A stretch of DNA of 64,000 nucleotides from Hymenobacter canadensis (GTDB lineage Bacteria > Bacteroidota > Bacteroidia > Cytophagales > Hymenobacteraceae). The stretch spans positions 2,480,001-2,544,000 of the forward strand of contig NZ_CP114767.1 in assembly GCF_027359925.1 (NCBI RefSeq), written 5' to 3'. The position numbers and the translations under genes were made by a program. The notes under the pieces were generated by a model. The model worked only from the letters and a program-made list of their open reading frames with translations, made no database searches and had not been told where the DNA came from. Of the stretch, positions 41,668-49,572 are shown one piece after another. The stretch's first letter is position 1. Every line of letters starts with the position of its first letter.

Positions 41668-42306
41668 TTACCGTTCGTAGCGGTTGTACATGAGCAGGCC
41701 GTAGCCGATGTGGCCCAGGCCGAAACCCAGGGCAAAGAACAGCAATCCGGCTCCGGGCAGCAACACGGCCAGCAGCCCCAGCGCTATCTGCGTGAGTCCC
41801 AGCCAGCGAATTTCATCGAGCGTGTACTTGCTGGCGTTAAGCAAAGCCAGCCCGTAGAACAGCAGCAGCCCCGGCACCACTAGGCTCACGGCGCCGCGCA
41901 CAAACAGCGCCAGGCAAAACAGCCCGCCCGCCACCAACGGAATAGCCAGGCTGAGGGCCAGCCGCCGCCCCAGCGAGTTCCACAGCGGCAATCCTGCCTG
42001 CCGGGCGCGGCGCAAGGTAAAGAACGTGGCCACCAGCAGCGCCGCCCCAATCATGGCGGCGGCCAGCCCCACCAGGTATGGCAGCACCAGCAGCCGCTCG
42101 GCCGTGGTGCTTTCCAGCAGGCGCAGATAACCGGTTTCGCCGTATTCGCGGCGCAGAAACCAGTGCCCCGCTCCGGCCCCGGCCAGGGCTACCACGCCGG
42201 CCCCCACCCCACTCAGGCCACTAAGTGAGATAAAGCGCGACGAGCGCTCCATGATGGCGCGAATCTCGGTGAGTTGGGCTAACGGATCTACGGCGGGCTT
42301 CATCAT
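41668..42306 (-). CDS. Polytopic membrane protein paired with the winged-helix regulator
   Basis: The 212-residue protein begins at tandem ATGs at 42306 and 42303 and starts with a soluble segment (DPLAQLTEIRAIMERSSRFI), then five or six membrane segments (GVGAGVVALAGAGAGHWFL, VLPYLVGLAAAMIGAALLVA, LALSLAIPLVAGGLFCLALF and others). A member of an unnamed family that in Bacteroidota stands in front of winged-helix regulators of this type. Starting further upstream at 42330 would put the start inside the operator. Function unknown. Confidence 0.75.
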   Translation of the reverse strand: MMKPAVDPLAQLTEIRAIMERSSRFISLSGLSGVGAGVVALAGAGAGHWFLRREYGETGYLRLLESTTAERLLVLPYLVGLAAAMIGAALLVATFFTLRRARQAGLPLWNSLGRRLALSLAIPLVAGGLFCLALFVRGAVSLVVPGLLLFYGLALLNASKYTLDEIRWLGLTQIALGLLAVLLPGAGLLFFALGFGLGHIGYGLLMYNRYER

Positions 42307-42317
42307 AGCTAAAAGCA

Positions 42318-42332
42318 CTTTGTATTGCAAAG
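42318..42332. promoter_or_regulatory. Palindromic operator, CTTTG-TATTG-CAAAG
   Basis: Five-base arms and a five-base spacer differing in one base from the site at 41242-41260. It is 11 bases upstream of the membrane-protein start codon and 48 bases upstream of the divergent gene at 42381, so it could act on both. Confidence 0.6.
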
Positions 42333-42380
42333 CACAGCAAAGTCCGGCTTCTTTGCAACTTAGCGCTCCAACTTATTTTT

Positions 42381-42893
42381 ATGCAGACAGATTCTCGGGC
42401 GCTGGCGCGCCACCATATGTGGCTTTCGTGGTGGTGGGGCATGGGGCTGGTATGGGCCGGGGTGGTGGGGTGGCTGCTGGTATGGGTCGAAAAAAAGATA
42501 TCCGCTTCTGAGGGCCTGATTTCCATTCTGCGTTACGTTGGCGGGAACCTAACCCTGGGCGTGCTGGGCACCCTACTGTTTCTGGGAGTTCCGGCGTTGC
42601 TGGGGGCGCTGGTACGGCGGCCGTTTATGCGGCGTGTATTCAGCAGCACCACTTCCCCGACACGCTTATTGCTGCGCACCGCGCAGGTATTTGAAGGATT
42701 CGTGCTGTTATGCTGGGTGCTATGGGAACTGCTGATCAGTGTCATTGATCCACAGCTGCTTCAGGTCATGCCGCTTCATCATCTATGGGCTACCATCCTG
42801 GCTTTCTTCGGCCTGAGTTTGCCGTGGCTGCTGTCGTCGGGGGCGGCGGCTTGGTGGGTGACGCGGCCGGCAGCGGCCAGCCGGCCCAAATAG
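42381..42893 (+). CDS. Uncharacterised membrane protein
   Basis: The 170-residue product has about four membrane segments (LSWWWGMGLVWAGVVGWLLV, GGNLTLGVLGTLLFLGVPAL, VFEGFVLLCWVLWELLISVI, LWATILAFFGLSLPWLLSS) and few charged residues. No family recognised. It is divergent from the regulated membrane-protein gene and shares its short promoter region. A gap of about 150 bases with no clear signal follows. Confidence 0.6.
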   Translation: MQTDSRALARHHMWLSWWWGMGLVWAGVVGWLLVWVEKKISASEGLISILRYVGGNLTLGVLGTLLFLGVPALLGALVRRPFMRRVFSSTTSPTRLLLRTAQVFEGFVLLCWVLWELLISVIDPQLLQVMPLHHLWATILAFFGLSLPWLLSSGAAAWWVTRPAAASRPK

Positions 42894-43045
42894 AGAATCG
42901 ACCGGAATACGCAGCTCAAATTGGGTTCCTGATTTCCCAAACAAGTCCGTTTTCTGGGAATCTGGGGGCTTTTTACAGTGCGTAGGTATGCAGCATCCGG
43001 GCCAGATAGGCGCTGGCAATTGACTACCACTTCACCGTTTCCTGT

Positions 43046-43546
43046 ATGAGCTCTTCTACTTCCCTCATCTCCTCTACCGTTTATCGTGCCTTGATTTTGT
43101 GGTTTATGAGCAACCTGGGCGGCACCCTGCTGCTGGGTGCTATCCTGGCTTTCGGCCGCCTCGAAGATGCTTCCATTGCCCTGCTGGCGGGTATGCTGGC
43201 CATTATCGTCACGGCGCCGCTGGTGCCGCTGGCGGTGCCATTTCTGGCGCTGCTGAGCCGGCTGCAGCCCAACTGGTCGCGCCGCTCCATTGCCGCGCTG
43301 GGCGTCACGCTGTTCTTTGTGCTGGCCCACCAGCTGCTGGTGCTGCTGCTGCCGTTCCTGTCGTCGGGGAGCTTGCTGGAGATGACGGCCCCGTATCTGG
43401 TGGCCGCGTGGGCTACCGTTTTCTGGCTCTACAGCCCCGAAGGCCAGCACCGCACCAGCCGCCAGCTGTGGCTGCGCTGGGCGCGGGCCCAGGCTAACGC
43501 GGTTCTGCGTATGTTCCGGCGTGAAATTACGCCTTCAGTTATTTGA
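43046..43546 (+). CDS. Uncharacterised membrane protein
   Basis: The 166-residue product has four membrane segments (ALILWFMSNLGGTLLLGAIL, ALLAGMLAIIVTAPLVPLAV, ALGVTLFFVLAHQLLVLLLP, APYLVAAWATVFWLYS) and a short basic C-terminal tail (LRWARAQANAVLRMFRREI). It overlaps the methyltransferase start by 26 bases. No family recognised; similar in size and topology to the gene before it. Confidence 0.6.
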   Translation: MSSSTSLISSTVYRALILWFMSNLGGTLLLGAILAFGRLEDASIALLAGMLAIIVTAPLVPLAVPFLALLSRLQPNWSRRSIAALGVTLFFVLAHQLLVLLLPFLSSGSLLEMTAPYLVAAWATVFWLYSPEGQHRTSRQLWLRWARAQANAVLRMFRREITPSVI

Positions 43547-44309
43547 GTTCGAAGACCTGCCCTGGTTTCCGCGGGTAGTGCGGGCCGGCATGATGGACTA
43601 CCTGCGCTTCATGATTTCCACGCTGCGCACCTACCAGCCCATCGTGCCGCTGCTGCGCGACGCCCTGCGCGCCACCCACCAGACCCAGCTGCTGGAGCTA
43701 TGCGCCGGGGCCGGCGGCGGCACCGAAGGCGTGCTGCGCACCCTGCAATCCACCGGCCTGCCCACGGCCCAGGTCACCCTCACCGACCTATACCCGCAGC
43801 CGGCGGCCTGGCAGCTGCTGGCGGCCCGCACCCCGGGCCTCTCCTACGCCCCCGCCGCCGTTGATGCCACCGCCGTGCCGCCCGGGCTGCCGGGGTTTCG
43901 CACCGTATTTTCGGCCTTCCACCATTTCCCGCCGCCGCTGGCCGAGGCGCTGCTGGCCGATGCCGTCCGGCAGGGCGCCGGCGTTGGCGTCTTCGAAGGC
44001 GCCGGCAAGCACTGGCTGGAAATTCTACTGGCCTGGACGGTATTGCCCGTGGCGCAGCTGCTGATTACGCCCTTCATCCGGCCGTTCCGGCTGAGCCGCC
44101 TGTTGCTCACCTATGGGCTGCCGCTTATCCCCCTGTTCACCCTCTGGGACGGCACCGTGTCCATCCTGCGCATGTACCCGCCCGCCCAGTTGCTGGCCCT
44201 GGCCCACCGCGCCGATCCGCAGGGCAGGTTCCGGTGGACGGCCGGCAAAGTGCGCCACTGGTGGGGCCCGCAGGTCACGTATCTGATTGGTGTACCGGCT
44301 GAGAATTAG
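43521..44309 (+). CDS. SAM-dependent methyltransferase-like protein with membrane segments
   Basis: The 262-residue protein starts at a GTG at 43521 that overlaps the gene before it. The class I methyltransferase motif I is seen as LLELCAGAGGGTEGVLRTL, followed by VTLTDLYPQP (acidic ribose contact) and TVFSAFHHFPPPLAEALLAD. The C-terminal part carries hydrophobic helices (ILLAWTVLPVAQLLITPFI, LLLTYGLPLIPLFTLWDG), so it probably acts on a lipid at the membrane. The UbiA gene that follows supports a prenyl- or lipid-related substrate; this is inference. The stop codon is the first base pairs of the next palindrome. Confidence 0.8.
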   Translation: MKLRLQLFEFEDLPWFPRVVRAGMMDYLRFMISTLRTYQPIVPLLRDALRATHQTQLLELCAGAGGGTEGVLRTLQSTGLPTAQVTLTDLYPQPAAWQLLAARTPGLSYAPAAVDATAVPPGLPGFRTVFSAFHHFPPPLAEALLADAVRQGAGVGVFEGAGKHWLEILLAWTVLPVAQLLITPFIRPFRLSRLLLTYGLPLIPLFTLWDGTVSILRMYPPAQLLALAHRADPQGRFRWTAGKVRHWWGPQVTYLIGVPAEN

Positions 44310-44448
44310 TAATTGATAATTAGTAATGAGTAATTGGAGCTTCTTTGGCACGAGGCAGGGCGTTAGCAAATTCCAACCGGTTGCTTGGTCTGCTTTGCCC
44401 ATAAACCGGGCTTCATCCCCCAATTCCTCATTCCTAATTGCTAATTAC
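44309..44448. repeat. Palindrome, GTAATTGATAATTAGTAATGAG family, overlapping two genes
   Basis: Arms 44309-44336 and 44421-44448 pair over 28 bases with five mismatches. The left arm begins in the stop codon of the methyltransferase gene. The right arm contains the likely TTG start codon of the UbiA gene and encodes its first residues. The arms are themselves built of AATTAGTAATT units. Confidence 0.85.
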
Positions 44449-45310
44449 TAATTACAAAAAAGCGCTGCCGCTGCTCCGGATTCCGTTTTCGGTGTACCTG
44501 ATGCCGGTGTTCTGGTTTGGGCTGAGCGCGTTGCGGGAGCCGTTCAGCGTGTGGCGAGCGGCGGGCGTGTTTGTGGTGCTGCACCTGCTGGCCTACCCTG
44601 CCTCCAACGGCTACAACTCCTATTACGACCGGGACGAAGGCAGCATCGGCGGCCTGAAGAGTCCACCCAAAGTATCGGAAGAGCTGCTGCACCTGGTGTA
44701 CGCCTTCGATGCGCTGGCGGTGCTGGGCGGCGTGCTGCTCAGCCCGTGGTTTGGGGTGCTGGTGGTGGTATATCTGCTGGTTTCGAAGGCCTACAGCTAC
44801 GAAGGCATCCGGCTGAAAAAGTACCCGCTGCTGAGCACGGCCGTGGTGGTGGTGTTCCAGGGGGCCTACACCTTTCTGATGACGCAGGTGGGCGCCGGCG
44901 CTGGCTATGCGCAGCTCACCGAGCCTACCAACCTGCTGCTGGCGCTGGTGAGCAGCCTGTTTCTATGCGGCTCCTACCCGCTCACGCAGGTGTACCAGCA
45001 CCAGGAAGACGCCCGCCGCGGCGACTGGACGCTCAGCTTGCGGCTGGGCATCCGGGGCACGTTTGTGTTTGCGGCCGGTGGGCTGCTGGCCGGGGCGGCC
45101 GTCTTGGCCCACGCACTGTGGGTACGGCAGGAAACGCGCCACCTGTTGGTATTTCTGGTGGCCACCGGGCCGGTGGTGCTGCTGTTTGGCAGCTGGGCCC
45201 GGGCCGTGTGGCAAAACCCCGCCGCCGCCGACTTCGAGCACACCATGCGCATGAACCAAGTGTCGTCGCTGTGCATGAGTGCCGCCTTTATCCTGATGCT
45301 GCTCTGGTAG
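44438..45310 (+). CDS. UbiA family prenyltransferase
   Basis: The 290-residue membrane protein has the two UbiA metal and diphosphate sites: NGYNSYYDRDEGSIGGL and YPLTQVYQHQEDARRGDWT, with about eight membrane segments. UbiA enzymes transfer a prenyl chain to an aromatic or glycerol-type acceptor. No ATG is available near the conserved beginning (LPLLRIPFSVYLMPVFWFGL); the best start is a TTG at 44438 within a palindromic repeat, giving a repeat-derived MLITNY leader. The adjacent methyltransferase-like gene hints at a shared lipid pathway; the acceptor is unknown. Confidence 0.85.
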   Translation: MLITNYKKALPLLRIPFSVYLMPVFWFGLSALREPFSVWRAAGVFVVLHLLAYPASNGYNSYYDRDEGSIGGLKSPPKVSEELLHLVYAFDALAVLGGVLLSPWFGVLVVVYLLVSKAYSYEGIRLKKYPLLSTAVVVVFQGAYTFLMTQVGAGAGYAQLTEPTNLLLALVSSLFLCGSYPLTQVYQHQEDARRGDWTLSLRLGIRGTFVFAAGGLLAGAAVLAHALWVRQETRHLLVFLVATGPVVLLFGSWARAVWQNPAAADFEHTMRMNQVSSLCMSAAFILMLLW

Positions 45311-45375
45311 CGGTTTTCTGAACGGACCACTCCCCAACCGCGTATGCAGCCCTGATTCACCTCAGACTTTCTGCT

Positions 45376-45996
45376 ATGCGAATTGCGCTGTTTTTGCCTG
45401 TTCTCGGTCTGCTGGCCGCCTGCTCCACGCCCGACGCCGGCCAGTCGGCCACCACCTCCCCGGCCGTCGACCCCACGGCCCGCCTAGAACCCATGGACAC
45501 GGCCCGGGCCAGCACCGCCGATCCGCAGGCCGACACCCTCAAAACGGTGCGCCGCCGCCACGTTTTCTCCGCCCCGGCCTCCCCCGACGAGTTCAAGCTG
45601 ACGTTGCGCGGCAAAGACGTGCTAACCGGCCAGATTACGTTCACCATCACCGACGCCAGCGGCCAGGTTATCTTCCGCGAAATGCTCACGTCTGCCGACC
45701 TGGAGGCCAGTATGGTGTATGAGGTGAAGACGCCGACCGTTACGCTGGCTGAGCGTGAAGCCTACGTGCGCCGCCGCATGGACGAATTTTTCGCCGACAA
45801 AAACTTCCGCCAGCCGGCTCTCACTACCAAAGACGCCTACCAGTCCGGCGGCGCCGACCGTCCCACCTGGACCGAATTGCAGAAGCGCCCCGATGCCGTG
45901 GGCTTTGTGTACCTGGTAGGCAAGGAAGACCGCCGCCGTATTGCCTATGCACCCGGCACCAAACAGGTAGTGCAGTTGCCCGGCCTCGGTAGTTAG
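45376..45996 (+). CDS. Uncharacterised lipoprotein
   Basis: The 206-residue product has a lipobox (LPVLGLLAAC, Cys16), a Ser/Thr/Ala-rich linker to about residue 65, and a domain of about 130 residues (FKLTLRGKDVLTGQITFTIT ... RPTWTELQKRPDAVGFVYLV). No catalytic motif is seen. It is probably anchored in the outer membrane. The stop codon touches the palindrome that fills the gap to the convergent DsbA-like gene. Confidence 0.75.
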   Translation: MRIALFLPVLGLLAACSTPDAGQSATTSPAVDPTARLEPMDTARASTADPQADTLKTVRRRHVFSAPASPDEFKLTLRGKDVLTGQITFTITDASGQVIFREMLTSADLEASMVYEVKTPTVTLAEREAYVRRRMDEFFADKNFRQPALTTKDAYQSGGADRPTWTELQKRPDAVGFVYLVGKEDRRRIAYAPGTKQVVQLPGLGS

Positions 45997-46078
45997 CTGT
46001 CATTCCGAGCGCAGCGAGGAATCTGAGCCCACTCCTTGGAAGCATAACTCAGATTCCTCGCTGCACTCGGAATGACAG
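45997..46078. repeat. Palindrome filling a convergent gap, CTGTCATTCCGAGC family
   Basis: Arms 45997-46027 and 46048-46078 pair over 31 bases with one mismatch. It begins on the base after one stop codon and ends one base before the other. The family is that of the element at 23022-23106. Confidence 0.93.
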
Positions 46079-46079
46079 T

Positions 46080-46739
46080 TTATCCGGCCTGCTCCAGCGC
46101 CTGGGTCAGGCCGTCGGCAAACGTTTCGTAGGGCTGGTAGCCGCGGGCCAGCACGTAGCCTTGGTTGCCGACCCGCAGAATGGTGGTCGGGAAGCCCTGC
46201 ACCCCGATTTTGGCCACGGCCGCAAACTCCTGCTGGGTGGCCTGCGCCGTTTCGGGCAGAGCCAGCTGGCGCAGAAACTCCGCGCCATCAAGGCCGTAGG
46301 CAGTGGCCAGGGGCAGGTAGGTTTTGGGCTCGTTGAGGTCAGCGCCGTCGCGGAAGTAGGCGACCTGAACATCATGGGCAAAGTTGGCAGTATCAGGCTG
46401 GTTGAAATGGCGAAAGGCGCTGATGGCCCAACTCGGAGGCGCCGAGTCCTGCACGCGGCTGCCCTCGGCGCCCACGGCCCGAAACGCCTCCCCGAACTGC
46501 ACGCCCGTCACGCGCTCCACCTGCGCCAGCGCCCCGCTGATGTAGTCCCAGTCGTCACGGATGGGCCCTACCTGCTCGCCCATCACCATGCCGCCACACA
46601 GCACCGACACCTCCACACGCCCCGCAAACTCCTGCCGCACCCGCTGAATCACAGGGCTCATGCCGTAGCACCAGCCGCACAGCGGGTCGAAGAGGTAGAG
46701 CAGTTCGGGAAGTTCAAGGGTTGGTTGAATGGGGGGCAT
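46080..46739 (-). CDS. DsbA family protein
   Basis: The 219-residue protein starts at 46739. The thioredoxin-like active site is CGWC (21-24, FDPLCGWCYGMSPVI), and the cis-Pro loop is GVQGFPTTILRVGN. No signal peptide is seen, so it may be a cytoplasmic DsbA/FrnE-like thiol oxidoreductase; the FrnE-like group keeps the DPLCxWC start. A frame from 46787 would add residues but no family sequence. It converges with the lipoprotein gene. Confidence 0.9.
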   Translation of the reverse strand: MPPIQPTLELPELLYLFDPLCGWCYGMSPVIQRVRQEFAGRVEVSVLCGGMVMGEQVGPIRDDWDYISGALAQVERVTGVQFGEAFRAVGAEGSRVQDSAPPSWAISAFRHFNQPDTANFAHDVQVAYFRDGADLNEPKTYLPLATAYGLDGAEFLRQLALPETAQATQQEFAAVAKIGVQGFPTTILRVGNQGYVLARGYQPYETFADGLTQALEQAG

Positions 46740-46790
46740 GCGGGTAGATAGTTTAGTTGGTGTAACAGATAAAACAAGAACAAACAAAAA

Positions 46791-46888
46791 AGAACGTCAT
46801 GCTGAGCTTGCCGAAGCATCTCTACCGCCAAAGTAATGTTGATTACTACTGCGGTAGAGATGCTTCGGCAAGCTCAGCATGACGTTCT
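46791..46888. repeat. Perfect 38-bp-arm palindrome, GTCATGCTGAGCTTGCCGAAGCATCTC family
   Basis: Arms 46791-46828 and 46851-46888 are exact reverse complements. It lies between rho and the DsbA-like gene, both on the minus strand, starting 19 bases after the rho stop. Confidence 0.95.
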
Positions 46889-46907
46889 TCTTGCATGAAA
46901 ACCCTCT

Positions 46908-49079
46908 CTAGCCGTTCATGGCCAGCAGGAATTCGCTGTTGTCCTTGGTGCCTTTCATGCGGTCCTTCAGGAATTCCATGGCCTCGGCGGGCGTCATGTC
47001 GGCCATGAACTTGCGCAGCACCCAGATGCGGCTCAGCTCCTCGCGGCTCATGAGCAGGTCTTCGCGGCGGGTGCCGGAAGCCGGCACATCGATGGCCGGG
47101 AAGATGCGCTTGTTGGCCAGCTTGCGGTCCAGCTGCAACTCCATGTTACCGGTGCCTTTGAATTCCTCAAAGATTACTTCATCCATCTTCGAGCCGGTTT
47201 CAATGAGGGCCGTGGCAATGATGGTGAGCGAGCCACCGTTTTCCACGTTGCGGGCCGCACCGAAGAAGCGCTTGGGCTTGTGCAGGGCGTTGGCATCCAC
47301 ACCACCCGACAGGATCTTGCCGGAAGCCGGCTGCACCGTGTTGTAGGCCCGGGCCAGACGCGTAATTGAGTCGAGCAGAATCACCACGTCATGGCCGCAC
47401 TCCACGAGGCGCTTGGCTTTGTCGAGGGCAATGCTGGCGATTTTCACGTGGCGGTCGGCCGTTTCGTCGAAGGTGGAGCTGAGCACCTCGGCTTTCACCG
47501 AGCGCGCCATGTCCGTTACTTCTTCCGGCCGCTCGTCGATGAGCAGGATCATCAGGTACACCTCGGGGTGGTTTTCGCTGATGGCGTTGGCGATTTCCTG
47601 CAGCAGCACCGTTTTACCGGTTTTGGGCTGGGCCACGATCAGGCCCCGCTGGCCTTTGCCAATGGGGGCAAACAGGTCCAGAATGCGGGTGCTGTACTGC
47701 GTGGATTTGGTGGAGAGCTTGAGGCGCTCCTCGGCAAACAGCGGCGTGAGGCTGCTGAACGGCACCCGGTCACGGGCATCTTCCACGGCCCGGCCGTTGA
47801 TGGTTTCCACGTCGACCAGCGCGTAGTACTTCTCGCCTTCGCGCGGCGGCCGGATGGTGCATTTCACCGTGTCGCCGGCTTTCAGGCTGAACAGTTTCAC
47901 CTGCTGCGGCGCCACGTAAATGTCGTCGGGCGAGGAAAGGTAGTTGTAGAATGGGCTGCGCAGGAAGCCGTAGCCGCCGTCGGGCATCATTTCCAAGGTA
48001 CCTTCACCGGGCACCACAATATCAAAATCGTTGCGCTGGCGCTGCTGTTGCGGCGCGGTGGCTGCACCTTCCTGACGGCCTTCCTGCCGCTGCTGGCGCT
48101 GCTGCTCCCGGGCGGCGTACCGCTCTTCGCGGCGCTGCTCCCGGTCGGGGCGGCCGGCACCGTCGCTGCGGGCGGCGTCGCCCCGCTCCGAGCGCTGCAC
48201 GTCACGGTCCAGGCGGTCGGCGCGGCTGGAGTCGCGTAGGGCGCGGCCCGGGTCGCGCTGGTCGCGGTCGGGGCGGCCGGCTACGTCGTTGCGGAATTCG
48301 CGGGGGGCGTCGGCAATGCGGGCTACGTCGCTGCTGCCGTTGCGCAGCTCGCGGCCGTCGCGGATCTGCTCCCGTTCGCGGGGCTGGTCGCGCAGGGGGC
48401 GCGCCACGCCATCGGCCCGCTCGGGGCGGAAGATGCGCGGGGCCGGGGCAACGGCTACGTCCGGAGCAACCTCGGCCACCGCCACAGCGGCCGGCGCTTC
48501 TGCTACAACCGGTACAGCAGCCACTTCACTGAAGGCAACGTCAGCAACAGCTGGGGCCACCGCCACCGGGGCCACATCCGATTGGCTGGCATCCACAACC
48601 TGGCCATTGCGGCCCGCCGATTCGCGGGAGCGGCGCTCAGGGCGCTGGTAGGCTTTCACGGGGCGCTCGGCTACTGGCTCTGCCGCAGGCGCGGCGGCTG
48701 CCGTTTCGGCAGTTTCGGCCGCAGCGGCGGCGGGCTCAGGAGCCACGGGAGCGGCTTCGGGGCTGGCAGCGGCAACGGCCGGCGCTTTGGCGGCGCGGCT
48801 GCGGGTAGCAGCGGGCCGGGCGGCCGCGGTGGCGGCCGGAGCTGGCGTTTCGGCTACGGCGGCAGCAGTCGCAGGGGCTTCCGGGGCAGCGGGGCGGGCT
48901 TTGGCGGCCGGTTTCACTTTTACGGGCAGCTTGTCGGCGGGCAGGATGGCCTGCTGATCGAGAATCTTATAAATCAGATCCTGCTTGCTGAGCTTCTTAA
49001 AGTTGCCAACGTTGAGCTCTTCCGCAATTTCTTTCAACTCGGAAAGAAGACGGTCTTTCAACTCTTCAATAGTATACAT
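46908..49079 (-). CDS. rho: Transcription termination factor Rho with long disordered insert
   Basis: The 723-residue protein has the Rho N-terminal helix domain ([20 protein letters not shown] ... [12 protein letters not shown]), then about 300 residues of low complexity: an Ala/Pro/Glu part followed by an Arg/Asp-rich part ([22 protein letters not shown]-like repeats). The cold-shock RNA domain ([20 protein letters not shown]) and the hexameric ATPase follow, with Walker A QPKTGKT near residue 480 and intact Q- and R-loop motifs. E. coli Rho has 419 residues. In Bacteroides such an insert drives phase separation of Rho. Sequence similarity makes the assignment certain; the insert's role here is inferred. 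Confidence 0.97.
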   Translation of the reverse strand: MYTIEELKDRLLSELKEIAEELNVGNFKKLSKQDLIYKILDQQAILPADKLPVKVKPAAKARPAAPEAPATAAAVAETPAPAATAAARPAATRSRAAKAPAVAAASPEAAPVAPEPAAAAAETAETAAAAPAAEPVAERPVKAYQRPERRSRESAGRNGQVVDASQSDVAPVAVAPAVADVAFSEVAAVPVVAEAPAAVAVAEVAPDVAVAPAPRIFRPERADGVARPLRDQPREREQIRDGRELRNGSSDVARIADAPREFRNDVAGRPDRDQRDPGRALRDSSRADRLDRDVQRSERGDAARSDGAGRPDREQRREERYAAREQQRQQRQEGRQEGAATAPQQQRQRNDFDIVVPGEGTLEMMPDGGYGFLRSPFYNYLSSPDDIYVAPQQVKLFSLKAGDTVKCTIRPPREGEKYYALVDVETINGRAVEDARDRVPFSSLTPLFAEERLKLSTKSTQYSTRILDLFAPIGKGQRGLIVAQPKTGKTVLLQEIANAISENHPEVYLMILLIDERPEEVTDMARSVKAEVLSSTFDETADRHVKIASIALDKAKRLVECGHDVVILLDSITRLARAYNTVQPASGKILSGGVDANALHKPKRFFGAARNVENGGSLTIIATALIETGSKMDEVIFEEFKGTGNMELQLDRKLANKRIFPAIDVPASGTRREDLLMSREELSRIWVLRKFMADMTPAEAMEFLKDRMKGTKDNSEFLLAMNG

Positions 49080-49534
49080 AGAGGCAATGAGGGAAGAAAA
49101 TTCTGGCGGGGCCCATCCAACAGCGGGACATTACCTCAGACTTAGGCAATGCCCGGGAGCCGCAGGCGCGGCATTCAGCACGGGGGTTGTTCGAAAAGGA
49201 ACGGAGGGGGATGGTAGTAGGCGGTGGCGCTGGAAAATACCCACGGACCGGACGTTATAAAAAGCAACGACGGGTCCGGCATCAGCAGCCGACTTGTTAA
49301 CGCAATGTTAGCGCAAACCCACCGAACTGCCAAACCCTCGACTATATTTTGCGGAATTCGTGCCACCAGCCGCTTGCAGCAACGCTTTTAGCTGCAGCCT
49401 ACATGGTTAGCCCGGCAAAACACGGGGTTAGCGCTGGCCTTGGAACGGCACTTTGCCCCATTAGGTTCAGCCAACTCCGGCCGACCGCGCCCACCGAATA
49501 TAGCCGGGACCTAGAATCTGCGGAATCATTCGGC
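49080..49534. other. Long gap between divergent rho and serS
   Basis: About 455 bases with no plausible reading frame and no long repeat. A weak stem, CGGACC with GGTCCG, surrounds a TATAAAAAGCAACGACG segment. No TAnnTTTG match was found for rho, so its long leader and promoter are not located; rho is autoregulated in other bacteria. Confidence 0.5.
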
Positions 49535-49542
49535 TACTTTTG
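49535..49542 (+). promoter_or_regulatory. -7 element of serS
   Basis: TACTTTTG, an exact TAnnTTTG match, 31 bases before the serS start at 49573. Confidence 0.65.
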
Positions 49543-49572
49543 CAGCATCCTCTTCCGCGTTTTCTGCCCCTT

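Noticed and set aside
48239..48900. Simple-repeat-like GC-rich tract in rho
   Set aside because: It is in frame and encodes the Ala/Pro and Arg/Asp-rich insert of Rho; it is not intergenic repeat DNA.
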